Source: Trichomonas tenax
Lineage: Eukaryota > Parabasalia > Trichomonadida > Trichomonadidae
Reading direction: 5' to 3'
DNA: 64,000 bases
Assembly (NCBI GenBank): GCA_023091735.1
Contig: JALKBU010000058.1
Location: 41,212 to 105,211 of the forward strand
The position numbers were made by a program, and so were the translations under genes. This document shows, in pieces, positions 1 to 10,596 of this stretch. Every line of letters starts with the position of its first letter. The stretch's first letter is position 1. The notes under the pieces are model-generated. The model did not search any database. It saw only the letters and a list, made by a program, of their open reading frames with translations, and was not told where the DNA came from.

Positions 1-3000
1 AGGAGCTTCTTGAGTTTCTTGATTGACTTGACTGTGACTGGTAAATCAACATTCTTTTCTCTTGCTTGCGTGACGATCTCATTAAGCTTCTGGATGTGGC
101 TGGCAATCATTGGGACATGTGGCATGATGTGAACATTGAACTGTGAGGAGCTCTGAGTGTCCTTAATGGTACCAGCAAGGAATGTGAGTGTTGATGATGA
201 ACCTTGAAGTGACTGAATGATTGGGCTGACTTCAAGACCAGCGGATGCAGCATACAAAACAAGTTCGTTAGCAATCTTATCTTCAGATGCTGAGATACTG
301 ATAAGATCCTTTGTAATTGGTGGGAATTCAACTTCTGGTTGCATTGAAAAAGCAGACTGATTTTGGATCTTTTCAATCAGCTGTACCTTAGCTGTTTCTG
401 TCTTTTCGATTGTTGGCTTGACAATGCTGATAGCTGACTGAATCTGGCTCTTGATTTCAGCAACATATGGAGTGATATCCTGGTTGTTTTGAACGAGATT
501 CTGTGTTGTCGAAACAAGATTATCAATGTGGCTGTAAATCTGTGTGAACTGATCTCTCAAGTCTTCATTGTGAGTTGTGTCAACAATGTTTCCAATCTGA
601 TCGTTGATTGTTGCAAGTTGCTGGAACAAGCACTTAGCACCAAGATCAATAATCTTTTCTTCAGAAATATCAAGCTTGATTTCAATAGCTTCGAGTAAAT
701 TAGAAGCACGAGAGATGTTGAGGCCTTCTTCGTTAGCACGCCAGATGATATCATCTTCATTGATATCAACATCGTCATCCTTATCGTTGTTGGTTTGAAC
801 CTGGTTGAACTGATAAGCTTCGTCAAATGAAATCTTGTCAAGACTTGGTGCATCGAAGATATCAACATGATCATTGTCCTTCAGGACGTCATCGATATTG
901 ATTTCGACGTTATTGATGTGCTCTTCGAAGTGGTTCATGAAGTCCATATCATCAAGATAAACCTCGTCCTCCTGGTTAGTTGTATTAGTTTCTGTGTGAA
1001 TAATGACTTCATCATCGAATGCCTTAGTAGAAAGCTTGCCCATTGTAAGAGAAATTTTCTGGCCTTTGTTGATGAATGCAGAACCTTCACAGCCAATTGG
1101 AACGCATTGGAATTCATCGAGCTGATAAAGATATATAAGGTTGGAGATGTACATTCCGATCTGGATGTACTGATCTGTATAGATGTTGAAGTGGATTTCT
1201 TCTTGCTGATCCATCGCGGAAATTGTAACTTTTTCAACACCAACTGTGCTTGTGAGGATTGAATCGATTGTGAAGCTATAGAGAACGTCCATGTCGTTGG
1301 CATCCTTGACAGTGATTCTCCATGGATTCAAGTGGACTCTGCCAATGTACTGCTGGTTATAAACGAGAGAATGTATGTTGCCTGTGTATGCTTCTTCGTT
1401 AAATCCTCTGTAATCCATGACGAGACCGACATAGTAGAACATGGCTGTAGCCTTTTCGAGAACAGGAAGATGTGTGAAGAATGCGAGGAGCTTCTTCTTG
1501 AAATTCTCACTGATTTCGAAATCTGCTGGAGCGATTGTGTTCCAATCTGGTCTCTTCAAAGTGCTGACCATTAATGTAACTGCATTTGGATTCTCAGCCA
1601 TGGCGTACAAAGCAAGTGCAATAAGCTGTGTCATCGAGTCATCGTTGATAGCCAGCATTCTGTTGATAACAAGATGCTTGCAGTCATTGTAAACAGCACT
1701 TAAGACATCGAAGTCGCGGAGCATTTTGTTTACGTAAAGGAAGTACCTTCTCTTGACAAGAAGTGGGACAGAAAGTTTCGCCTGGAAAATAAGTGGCTGA
1801 GTGATGTCGAGTGGTCTGTATGATCCATCATCCTCTCTGATCCAGCATGTGTAGCCGATCCATGTGCCGTATCCGAATTCCTTGCAAATATCTCTGAGCA
1901 AATATTCGACCTTTGTGATTGATGGGAATGTCTTTGTGACAACAGCGTTGGTAATACTGATGAACTTAGCTGTAGAAGACTCTTCAAGAAGGATGAGATT
2001 GTCTCCATCTTGTGCATCGATTGACATGAGGTTCTCTGTTGTGAGCAATCTCCTGTATTCGTTATTTTGTCCTTGGTGAACAAGAATATATCTGCCTGGC
2101 TCGTAAGGAAGCACCAAGAAGTAGCAAATGACTTTGATGATACTCTCGTAATCGAGTGTCTTGGAAATGCTGAACTGTGGTGGATCTGTAATGAACATTC
2201 TCTTGGAGACAAGAACATCGACGAGAGCAGCTCTGTTGTCGAGTAATTCTTGTAATTCTGGAGTGACATTCTGGATATCTTCTCTTCTTTGGAGATATGG
2301 ATAGAAGATGTACTTGTATGAGCGAAGAAGGATGAACATCTCGTCAACATCGATAGTTGTGATTGTGAATGTCTTAACTCTCCCAGTAGTAAGAGAAACG
2401 CGAACAACCAAGTGATCAATCATTCTGCTGAAGTCGCAGATGTAGTTGTATGTGATCTTTTCATCAAGGTCAATAAACTTTTCAATACTTTCTTCAACAA
2501 CCTTAATACGACCGAAGATGTGAACACCGAGTGGGCCAATAGAAATTGTTGTTTCCTGTGGAGTGATAATGAGTTGATCATCTGTCATGAGGACTTTGAA
2601 GAGGACGCATCCGAAGTGTAATGTCTGCTTGGCAATACCGATGTACTTCTGCATAGCAATATCTCTGTGGATAAGCTTGCCATTCTTGATTGTATCGATG
2701 ATGCATTGCTCGTGAATCTTAGTTCCATCTGTACCTGTTGGATAGATTTGTGACATTGGTGGGATTTGGATCTTCGAAACATCCTTCTCACGATTGTCGG
2801 CGTAGATGGAATAGATGGCGAGTTCTGTTGCCTTTGTGTCTGATGTGACAGGAACGCCAGATATGATGTTCTTCTTGACATCCTGGTAGAATGAACGGCA
2901 AATGTATGGGAAGAATCTGTCTGAGTGCGTGAAAACGAGGAATCTTCTGATGAACAAGAATTTGAACTTTCCTGTATATTGCTCTGGAATTGACAACCAG

Positions 3001-6000
3001 AGATCGAGTGGTGTTGGTTCTGCTCCTGGATTCTCGACATACAGCGTGAAGCCTGTTGGATATTCAATGTTGAAACACTCACCAAGGATTGGAATGATCT
3101 GGTGGAGTGGATGCGTGATGTTAACATAAACATCGATTGTGGTATCGTTGTATGTAACTGTGATCTGGAAGATTGTTGGATACAATGTGAGCCACATGTT
3201 GTCGCATGGGAAGTAATGACCGAGAATATCCTTTGGATTGACCCATCTGCACTCATCGTTTGTGAGCTTGAGGAGTGGTGTCCATTCACGAGAAGCATCA
3301 AGATGCAAAGCTCTGATTGCTCTCTTCTTGACCATTTCACCTGTGTATCTCATATCGAATGCGATATTGAGAATGCGTGATTTCTCATCATCCCATCTCT
3401 TTGATCTGAGAACGACTCTGTCGATGGATGTGTTGACATCTTCTGTCTTTGGATTGAAGCCTTCTCTTCTCATGTCGAGGAAGATGTTGTAGAGTTCGAC
3501 AGTTCTGTTGATGAATGCGTGGAGATGCTCTGGATTCTTCATGATTATGAGGACATTGACAGATTGCTCGGATTCATCCTGTGAGAACTTGACAGCAAGT
3601 TCGTTGGCAATTGTCTCACACTTGATGAAGTGTCTGTACTCGCACATTACGAATGTGCGTGTAAGATCTTCTGAAACGACACGAACAGTTTGTGGGTTGG
3701 CGACGAGGATGGCTGAGATATCGGCTCTTGTTCCTTTCTTGTATTTGACATAAGTGACTTCAACGTTGATGGCACCAAATGTTGGCAATGATCTGGCAAG
3801 AGTGATGTACTTGAACATCGCATCCTTGTGACCTTTGGCTGGTTTGTGCTTCATCATGTTCCAGAGATCCGTCTTTGTTGTCTTTTGGACCTTGAAGTGT
3901 GGTGGGAATATTGGCTCCAACTTGTCTGGGAGTTCTTCCTTCTTTGGCTTCTTCTTGTTATCAGCAACAAGTGCATAGCCTGCAAGTTCGAGAGCGACAT
4001 CGCGAATCATCTGAACATCACCGCTCAAGATGAGATCCTTTGTATCTTCGTATAAGATCCTGAGAGCATTCTTGTCTATGAGTTCTGTCTTGTTGATAAC
4101 GAAGTAGTAACGCATGAAGTAGAGCTGATCATATTGTCTTGTCTGCTCTGGAATTGTGAGTGCTGTGTTGAGAGCAACGAGCTTATCTTCCTCCTTGTAG
4201 AAGAATGTGTAGCCTTGGCAGAACTGGATGTCGAAGAGAACGCCGACCTTTGGAACAAGAGAAGCGACGCTCTCATCAATCGAGACCTTCATTGTTGACT
4301 TTTTGCCAAAGATGTTGACGAATGTGATCTTCGCGAATTGTGGATGGAAGTAGACAATTGATTCACGATATGGCTGTGCATGACGTAATGTCATGCCTGG
4401 CTTCAACCATTTGATGATTCCCTTGAGAACTTGAACCATTGTTGAGTATGGTGTGTTTGCATCATGTGGAAGCTGAGCGAGGAGAGTCTTTGCGAGCTCT
4501 TCTTGTGTGATATCAATATCAAACCACTGAGCTGATTTAAGAATGTTATCGCTGAGAAGACCAAATCTTAAGTCGATCATAGGGCCGTGGATGACACCCT
4601 TCTCGTCCTTCCAGCCACCAGAAAGTCTGAGAGCCATTTCTTCTTGCCTCTTCTTCTCCATCTCACGGTTGAAGATGGCAACTTGCCTCATGATCTTCAA
4701 GTTGTATGAGATGACGCAATCCATGTCATTGACGTGGTGACTTGTGAATGTGCCGTAAATAATTCTTCCTGTCTTTGGTGGATACTGATACTTGATGATG
4801 TAGTTGTTTCCGATGATGTAAAAGCCTTTGAGAGAGTGGTATGTGATCTTTTCGATGATTGGTTTTCCTTTTGAGTTCAGAACAGAAAGCTGCAATGGAG
4901 TAATGAGGAAATAACCATTCATGACTTCTCTTGGTGGCTCGAAATCATCCCAGTATTGCTGGAAAGCAAACTGCTCTGCACCAAATCCATCGATCCTTCT
5001 GACAAGGCCGATGTATTTCTTGGCAGCACTCTTCTGTGTCATATCTTCTGATTCTTGGATCATCTTGTTGAACTTCTTCTCAAGAGATGAGCTGACACTG
5101 ACTGAGTGTGGAACGAGTTCTTTGAGATTGTGCTTTGTTGTGCGAATGTTCTTGACACCGAAAGCATAGAGAGAGTACATTGCAAGCTTGAGAGCTGTCT
5201 CGTTGTCAACTTTTATGTCGTTTTCGAGCAAGTAGTTTCTGCAATCGTGCAACGCTTGAATAGCGGATGATGTTTGTTGCAAAACTTCCTTTGAGAGAAT
5301 GAAGAACCTTCGCTTTAAGAAGAGATGTTTGAAGTAATTGATTTGTTCTGGAATTGTCTTTCTGAGATCGAGTGGATAGAGTTGCTTGTCGACTCCTTCA
5401 TACCACAATGTGTAGCCGAGCATTGGCTGTATGTGGTTTTCTCCGAAAAGCCATGGAACGATTTGATCGACTGTCTTTGTGATTTCTGTTTCGCACTTGA
5501 TATATGAGCCATCTGGGAATGTGTATTTGATCTTGTATTTTGGTTCAAGAAGATAAACTGTCATATCGTTCTGAAGGCAGAGAGATTGGACGAGATCGTT
5601 ATCTTTCATGAATGTGAAGATGTCGTCCATCATGCGAATCAAAATGACTTTTTCTGGCTTGAAGTTGATAGAAAGATAGTAAGAGACGGCACGCTTAACA
5701 ATTTCTCCTGTGAACTTCCTATCGAAAGCATATTGCTTGATGTCATCTGGATTTGCTGAGATATCATCTGTTGCATATAAGTTGATCTGTGTCTTCTTGT
5801 TGATAAGTTTCTTGAAGTTTCTTGCAACTGTTGCATAACGCTTTGAACGGTCCTGGAAAATCAAGTTTGTGATTTCTCTGTATCTTGAGATTGTCTTCGC
5901 CATCTGCCCAACGCCCTTTCCTGAGAAAGTGTATGACTGGAAAACATTGCGCTTTGGAGAAAATTTGATGACCAAATCTTGAGCTGAAGTGACACTAACA

Positions 6001-7721
6001 ATTTCAGAGTAAGAAATCTTTTCTTCGATTTGGCCAGAAATACCATCGTAGATAGCAAGTCTGTAAGGAGAGAGATAAACAACAGCTGGATCAAGGACAT
6101 AATCTCTGTATCCAATCGTAACTTGAACCAAACACTCATATTTGCGTTCAGCAAAGCCGACGAGTTTGCGGCAAAGCTTGATGAATTTTCTCATAGCATT
6201 GAAGCGGTTGCATGTGCCATTTGTTTCATAGAATTCTTTGAGAACAGGGCCTCTGCCAGCGCCTTTGCCTTTCTTAGCAAGACGATCAGGCATCCACTCT
6301 GAGATATCGTTTGGAACATTCTTGATGCTGAAATCTTCATTAGCCATTAATCTGTAGGCACAATATTTGAGAAGTTCTTCTTTAGTGAACTCAATTTCGG
6401 AGTGATTGACACAGTCAATAACATCCTTGAATGCAATTTCCGTTGTGATTGTTGTTTCGAGATCTTCGAGTGTGAAGATATAGTGCTGACGAGCGAAGAA
6501 GACTTCGTTAATTGCACGAGTTTGTTCTGGAAGTGATTTGTTGATTGATAAGTAAACAGCTTTCTTGTTCTTCAAAACGCACAATGTGTAGCAGCGGTAG
6601 GAACCGATCTTGAAGTATGCAGCAATGTCAGCAACTAAATCTGAAACTTTCTTTGAGATATCGAGTGTTAATTTCTGAGATTTGAAGTGCTTTGAGTGAA
6701 CCATGATTGGCTTTAAAAGTTTGATGATATACATATGTGTTTTCTCACTTGGAGTGTAATCTTCAAGGAATTTATCTGCTTCAATCCATCTGGCGTCTGA
6801 TCCATCTTGATTTGATAACAAAATTCCATATTTATCATCTTGATATTTTCCAAGTGCAGCCAAAGCCGCTTCGAGCATTTCTTGTTGATTCATGCCGAGT
6901 TTGTAGTTCTTTGGCGTTCCACGTTCCGAAAACATATAATGAGTTTCCAAAGTGATGCTTTCACCTTCTTGTTGTACATTTGAATCCGCCATGGCACCGA
7001 AGCCCATCATTGTCTGGAATTCAGTAAGCTGCTCATTGATATTTAATTCGAGTTCGATTCCAACTTGCGAAGCATTTTGTTCTCCATCGACATTCTGAAG
7101 CTGTGATGGATCGTAATCGCTGTCCATGAAGTCTGCGAAGTTGAGGCTTGCAAATTGGCCGGTTGCATATAATTGTTCGTCATTTCCGTTTGAAAGTCCG
7201 TACTGGGAGTTAACCAGAGACAGGAAACCGCTTGTGCTGTTGAACATTCCTGAATTGTAATTATAATTAGAAGAATAAAATAGAGAAAGGTCAGTTCGAT
7301 CGCTGCTTTGGAATTGCTGCATGTTTTCAGTGCTATTTGGATTGAATTGGGACGATGATTGATAATTCTGATTTGTTGAGTACTTTTGTTGATAATTATT
7401 TGTGACTGTGGCCTGATTTTCAACGACAGCTAACTGCTCATTTTGTATTTGCATGTTGTAATCAGTATTCGCAAGAACTAAAGCCAGAATATAACCATCT
7501 TGTATTCCTTGTTGTCTGAGAGTAACTTCTGGTTCAATCCAATCAGAAAAGCCATCAGACCTCTGATAGAATGCATCATATTCCATATTTGCATTGATGT
7601 TTAGATACCTTTTCGCAAAATCAATCGCGATTTTGCCCGGTTGATCTAAGTAGTACTGATAGGGAGAAAATTCTGGATGCGTTTGTGGCTCTACTGTGTA
7701 GAGACCGACAATCGAATCCAT
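1..7721 (-). CDS. Talin-like multi-FERM cytoskeletal protein (C-terminus beyond window)
   Basis: An open frame of 2,573 codons starts at ATG 7721 (MDSIVGLYTVEP) and leaves the left edge. Residues 1-90 look like a ubiquitin-like F0 domain. Residues 90-250 are a Q/N/S-rich linker. Then come five FERM-like modules, each with an F1, an F2 carrying a basic-aromatic signature and an F3/PTB-like lobe. The F2 signatures lie at about 6500 (NEVFFARQHYIF), 5315 (HLFLKRRFFIL), 4120 (LYFMRYYFVI), 2955 (FLFIRRFLVF) and 1750 (LLVKRRYFLY), a period of about 400 residues. From about 900 leftwards the protein becomes amphipathic helices like a talin rod. In known talins the FERM head binds integrin-type tails and phosphoinositides and the rod binds vinculin and actin, with an I/LWEQ domain at the C-terminus; that end is not visible here. 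TCACTTTT lies 32-39 bases upstream of the ATG. The talin assignment is by family resemblance; the module count is read directly from the frame. Confidence 0.85.
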   Translation of the reverse strand, partial: MDSIVGLYTVEPQTHPEFSPYQYYLDQPGKIAIDFAKRYLNINANMEYDAFYQRSDGFSDWIEPEVTLRQQGIQDGYILALVLANTDYNMQIQNEQLAVVENQATVTNNYQQKYSTNQNYQSSSQFNPNSTENMQQFQSSDRTDLSLFYSSNYNYNSGMFNSTSGFLSLVNSQYGLSNGNDEQLYATGQFASLNFADFMDSDYDPSQLQNVDGEQNASQVGIELELNINEQLTEFQTMMGFGAMADSNVQQEGESITLETHYMFSERGTPKNYKLGMNQQEMLEAALAALGKYQDDKYGILLSNQDGSDARWIEADKFLEDYTPSEKTHMYIIKLLKPIMVHSKHFKSQKLTLDISKKVSDLVADIAAYFKIGSYRCYTLCVLKNKKAVYLSINKSLPEQTRAINEVFFARQHYIFTLEDLETTITTEIAFKDVIDCVNHSEIEFTKEELLKYCAYRLMANEDFSIKNVPNDISEWMPDRLAKKGKGAGRGPVLKEFYETNGTCNRFNAMRKFIKLCRKLVGFAERKYECLVQVTIGYRDYVLDPAVVYLSPYRLAIYDGISGQIEEKISYSEIVSVTSAQDLVIKFSPKRNVFQSYTFSGKGVGQMAKTISRYREITNLIFQDRSKRYATVARNFKKLINKKTQINLYATDDISANPDDIKQYAFDRKFTGEIVKRAVSYYLSINFKPEKVILIRMMDDIFTFMKDNDLVQSLCLQNDMTVYLLEPKYKIKYTFPDGSYIKCETEITKTVDQIVPWLFGENHIQPMLGYTLWYEGVDKQLYPLDLRKTIPEQINYFKHLFLKRRFFILSKEVLQQTSSAIQALHDCRNYLLENDIKVDNETALKLAMYSLYAFGVKNIRTTKHNLKELVPHSVSVSSSLEKKFNKMIQESEDMTQKSAAKKYIGLVRRIDGFGAEQFAFQQYWDDFEPPREVMNGYFLITPLQLSVLNSKGKPIIEKITYHSLKGFYIIGNNYIIKYQYPPKTGRIIYGTFTSHHVNDMDCVISYNLKIMRQVAIFNREMEKKRQEEMALRLSGGWKDEKGVIHGPMIDLRFGLLSDNILKSAQWFDIDITQEELAKTLLAQLPHDANTPYSTMVQVLKGIIKWLKPGMTLRHAQPYRESIVYFHPQFAKITFVNIFGKKSTMKVSIDESVASLVPKVGVLFDIQFCQGYTFFYKEEDKLVALNTALTIPEQTRQYDQLYFMRYYFVINKTELIDKNALRILYEDTKDLILSGDVQMIRDVALELAGYALVADNKKKPKKEELPDKLEPIFPPHFKVQKTTKTDLWNMMKHKPAKGHKDAMFKYITLARSLPTFGAINVEVTYVKYKKGTRADISAILVANPQTVRVVSEDLTRTFVMCEYRHFIKCETIANELAVKFSQDESEQSVNVLIIMKNPEHLHAFINRTVELYNIFLDMRREGFNPKTEDVNTSIDRVVLRSKRWDDEKSRILNIAFDMRYTGEMVKKRAIRALHLDASREWTPLLKLTNDECRWVNPKDILGHYFPCDNMWLTLYPTIFQITVTYNDTTIDVYVNITHPLHQIIPILGECFNIEYPTGFTLYVENPGAEPTPLDLWLSIPEQYTGKFKFLFIRRFLVFTHSDRFFPYICRSFYQDVKKNIISGVPVTSDTKATELAIYSIYADNREKDVSKIQIPPMSQIYPTGTDGTKIHEQCIIDTIKNGKLIHRDIAMQKYIGIAKQTLHFGCVLFKVLMTDDQLIITPQETTISIGPLGVHIFGRIKVVEESIEKFIDLDEKITYNYICDFSRMIDHLVVRVSLTTGRVKTFTITTIDVDEMFILLRSYKYIFYPYLQRREDIQNVTPELQELLDNRAALVDVLVSKRMFITDPPQFSISKTLDYESIIKVICYFLVLPYEPGRYILVHQGQNNEYRRLLTTENLMSIDAQDGDNLILLEESSTAKFISITNAVVTKTFPSITKVEYLLRDICKEFGYGTWIGYTCWIREDDGSYRPLDITQPLIFQAKLSVPLLVKRRYFLYVNKMLRDFDVLSAVYNDCKHLVINRMLAINDDSMTQLIALALYAMAENPNAVTLMVSTLKRPDWNTIAPADFEISENFKKKLLAFFTHLPVLEKATAMFYYVGLVMDYRGFNEEAYTGNIHSLVYNQQYIGRVHLNPWRITVKDANDMDVLYSFTIDSILTSTVGVEKVTISAMDQQEEIHFNIYTDQYIQIGMYISNLIYLYQLDEFQCVPIGCEGSAFINKGQKISLTMGKLSTKAFDDEVIIHTETNTTNQEDEVYLDDMDFMNHFEEHINNVEINIDDVLKDNDHVDIFDAPSLDKISFDEAYQFNQVQTNNDKDDDVDINEDDIIWRANEEGLNISRASNLLEAIEIKLDISEEKIIDLGAKCLFQQLATINDQIGNIVDTTHNEDLRDQFTQIYSHIDNLVSTTQNLVQNNQDITPYVAEIKSQIQSAISIVKPTIEKTETAKVQLIEKIQNQSAFSMQPEVEFPPITKDLISISASEDKIANELVLYAASAGLEVSPIIQSLQGSSSTLTFLAGTIKDTQSSSQFNVHIMPHVPMIASHIQKLNEIVTQAREKNVDLPVTVKSIKKLKKL

Positions 7722-8252
7722 TAGAAATTTCTCAAATCAGATTTAAAAAATCAAAAAAGTGACATTAAGTGAAATCAGAACATTTCAACGAAATTGGTAT
7801 ATGCGAGTCATTTCCAAGTGTTTTGATGACGATTATTTTTACATTTGACAATAGACAGAAAATTGGGAACAATTCTGGAGGATTTGACGATTGACAATGT
7901 AAATGTCATATTTGGAACTTTACATGTCGATAATTTTAAAACCATTTTCTTGCAGCACACGAATGCATTTGAAAGAGATTCACGAATAGAACTTAACCTC
8001 CTACGACCAAAGTTATAATTTATATGCCAATCATCCAAGTCTCCCTTGTTATAATGTTAATTAATTTAAAAATTGGGGGATAGATGCTATAATAATTGTA
8101 GATTCTATTTTTCACTTTAAAAACAATTGTAGTAGTTTTATCCAGTCCATTCAAAGCACCACTATTAAGGGTATATGTTACTCCGCCAAATAATATCCTA
8201 TAGAATATTTTGTGAATTGTAAATCATTGAACTAAAATTCTCAGTTGTGCCC
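7722..8252. other. Divergent intergenic spacer
   Basis: This AT-rich spacer separates the talin-like gene from the DENND6-like gene. On the minus strand TCACTTTT is at 7755-7762, close to the talin start. The 11-mer CTTTACATGTC is at 7918-7928. No convincing coding sequence is seen; a 76-codon minus frame begins at TTG and lacks an early ATG. Confidence 0.6.
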
Positions 8253-9455
8253 ATGAACATCTGCGACGCAATTTGTGTCATGGAGATTAACCCACAGCTG
8301 GTCATCCACAACCTGTACTACTTCGTCCCGACGATGTTTAATTTGGAACATGAGTACCAATACATTGGATTAAATTGTATACCGGACTCACCGATGGATC
8401 CACCATCATATTACGCGTTCACATCACTCAATTACCTCTGCTACTGCTGCTACATGGAATTTAAGGGTAACAGATTCGTTATTATACTATTATCCAAACT
8501 AATCCTACCGAAGTTAATCTTTTCTTTCCTCAGAGACATGAAGAATTTCATGGACACACAAGAAAACATAGAAGATGCAATCCAGACAGTTTGGGAAACC
8601 ATATCAGCAATAAAATACAACGAAATCAAACCAGGACCAGTAACTTATCTCTTTACGACAGGAAAGGAGTACAATTTCGATGAAAAAGACGTATCCGAAT
8701 TTGACGATTATAATCCTTTCTTAACTTTCCCAGGCACAACAAAAATTCCATTGGCATGGCGTGTATTGCTCATAGGTGATCCTATTAAAGTGCTTGCAAA
8801 AAACGAAATCGAATTAACACGCGCTGTTTTCTCGATAATGAAAGTTATTCAACCCTACAAGTTTGAAGGCAAGATATTAATCTGCCTCAATCAACATGAC
8901 CCGAGACTTCTTAACGCAACAGAGTACCCAATAACAGCCATTCTTTGGCGATTCTCGAAATCAGCAAAAGGTGCTTTCAAGTTAACATTTCCAGCAGGAG
9001 GAGTACTGCCGGAATCAAATATATCAATTGAGAATGCTCTGATAGAAAAATCTGAAAGATTACGTGAAATTCACTTATATTTATTAGATAGAGAAATCTT
9101 TTTGAACCCATACAATGATGTCCTGGATGGAATATTCATCAGACCAACATTGGTTAAAGAATTTAAGAGCTATCAGAGAGATGGTTTACTTTCTCCACAA
9201 GAGCTTGATAAGTTCCAGAATACACAGACTGCAATACGTTTTAGATCTAGATCTTTACTCAGAGAAGCATTCAGGAATGCTGTATTATCAGTTCCTGCAG
9301 AAGATTTTATTCCAAAATTAACACCTGATGATGCTACAAAGATTTTGGCGTTCATTAATACTTATCGTAGTACTTTTGAAAAAGACCTCCACTTTTATTC
9401 CGTTCTTAAGAAACACGTCAAGATGTTGAAGAAATTAGTTCCACCACCTCAATAA
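8253..9455 (+). CDS. DENN-domain protein, DENND6/FAM116-like Rab GEF
   Basis: A 400-residue protein from ATG 8253 (MNICDAICVMEINPQL); the frame extends six bases upstream only to a GTG. The N-terminus (ICVMEINPQL, NCIPDSP) matches the opening strand and FPDS box of DENND6. The middle (FVIILLSKLILPKL) matches its SLVLISKLPY segment, and residues 170-215 (IPLAWRVLLIGDPIKVLA followed by a TRAVFSIMKVIQPYKF helix) match the core DENN motif. In animals DENND6 proteins act as guanine nucleotide exchange factors for Rab14 in endosomal recycling. The protein is shorter than animal DENND6 (about 600), mainly in the central loops. The alignment continues through 8465-8534, so an apparent GT..AG stretch there is coding. 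An AVL9-type DENN protein is the alternative. Confidence 0.75.
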   Translation: MNICDAICVMEINPQLVIHNLYYFVPTMFNLEHEYQYIGLNCIPDSPMDPPSYYAFTSLNYLCYCCYMEFKGNRFVIILLSKLILPKLIFSFLRDMKNFMDTQENIEDAIQTVWETISAIKYNEIKPGPVTYLFTTGKEYNFDEKDVSEFDDYNPFLTFPGTTKIPLAWRVLLIGDPIKVLAKNEIELTRAVFSIMKVIQPYKFEGKILICLNQHDPRLLNATEYPITAILWRFSKSAKGAFKLTFPAGGVLPESNISIENALIEKSERLREIHLYLLDREIFLNPYNDVLDGIFIRPTLVKEFKSYQRDGLLSPQELDKFQNTQTAIRFRSRSLLREAFRNAVLSVPAEDFIPKLTPDDATKILAFINTYRSTFEKDLHFYSVLKKHVKMLKKLVPPPQ

Positions 9456-9680
9456 ATATGTGTTATTTGTTTGATATTTTTTACCCTTTTTATTCTCTGA
9501 ATATGAACTTCTAAGCTATCATTTCTTCCAATATTTTGGTTCAAAATTGGAAAGATATTTGTTTGGCAATCATAACATAAAATCCCGAGTTAAACGTAGA
9601 TATAATTCTATCATGAATGGCTTCTAATTTAAATAATTTAATAAAGATAATATCAATAACAAAATAATGAAAACAAAAGA

Positions 9681-10352
9681 TTATATATTAATATGGGCGT
9701 TCTTTGTAAGCCTTTCTTCGATGTCCTTCCTTTCTGGTTCCTCATTTTGAATCATTTTAGAGGCTGTGCCTGTGTATAAGAAGTAGTAATAAATGTATAT
9801 AGATATCAGTGTCCAAACAAACGATAAACCAAATAAAGGGCCGCAAATTCCTGTCGTTCGTGAAATAATAAATTGTTGAAGAGGCGCATCAATTTTCTTC
9901 GATTGAGTGTAATTTGACTTGATGGATGTGAGGAATGTCTGGACGCTTGTCTGATTTAAGCTCTTTTCGAGGAATTTTTCTAATGAAAACTGCGCAGAGT
10001 TGTAAGCTGCCTCTGTGCCGCAGGCAAAAATGAAAGCTAAGCATAGTGCGAGATAAACAATTGATGAAACAATGGCTGCCATTGACATATAGAACTGATG
10101 CTCTGGCATCAACTTAAAAATCATCATTATAAAAGTGAACGCGGAAATTATGATTGATATTGCGAGAATTGAGCACAACACAAGCGGAAATTTAGAAATT
10201 GCTTGTTTATAAATTTCATCTGATAATAAAACGCAACAATTAAACAAATATATAGCAATGGCAACTGAAAGTATGATATTGCAAACACGAGCTATAAATG
10301 AGGGACGATAGTACCAAACTTTCACTCCACAATCAAGATCAATCTTTTTCAT
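9681..10352 (-). CDS. Four-transmembrane protein, possibly tetraspanin-like
   Basis: A 223-residue protein from ATG 10352 (MKKIDLDCGVKVWYYRPS). Hydrophobic segments lie at about residues 20-44, 55-80, 88-112 and 168-194. A loop of about 55 residues between TM3 and TM4 carries two N-glycosylation sequons (NQT, NYT) and ends close to a cysteine (GICGP). The tail of about 28 residues is charged. The topology (short N-tail, small first loop, larger second loop) is that of tetraspanins, a family known in trichomonads. No CCG motif is present in the large loop, so the family call is tentative. TCATTTTATTTGA directly precedes the ATG. Confidence 0.55.
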   Translation of the reverse strand: MKKIDLDCGVKVWYYRPSFIARVCNIILSVAIAIYLFNCCVLLSDEIYKQAISKFPLVLCSILAISIIISAFTFIMMIFKLMPEHQFYMSMAAIVSSIVYLALCLAFIFACGTEAAYNSAQFSLEKFLEKSLNQTSVQTFLTSIKSNYTQSKKIDAPLQQFIISRTTGICGPLFGLSFVWTLISIYIYYYFLYTGTASKMIQNEEPERKDIEERLTKNAHINI

Positions 10353-10596
10353 TCAAATAAAATGACCATTTAGGATGATAAATAATTCTAAATTTGGAGC
10401 ATTTGAATTCATTTTTATATAAAAGCCTGCTTACACAAACAATATTGCATATATGAGTAATTTGAGTAATAACCTAAGAATTATCAAAAACACAATATCC
10501 TCATCTAAATACATTTATCTGTGAATAAGTTTTGTTTAATGAAAAAATGAAATTTAATAAACATCTATTTTAAAAACACAAAATATAAGCCTATTC

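Noticed and set aside
2585..3340. 251-codon frame in the talin-like gene
   Set aside because: It overlaps the talin FERM module 4 in another register; composition (Ser/Gln/Arg-rich) is that of a shadow frame.
8465..8534. Possible intron (GT..TCAG) in the DENND6-like gene
   Set aside because: The residues it encodes align with the conserved SLVLISKLPY region of DENND6, so it is coding.
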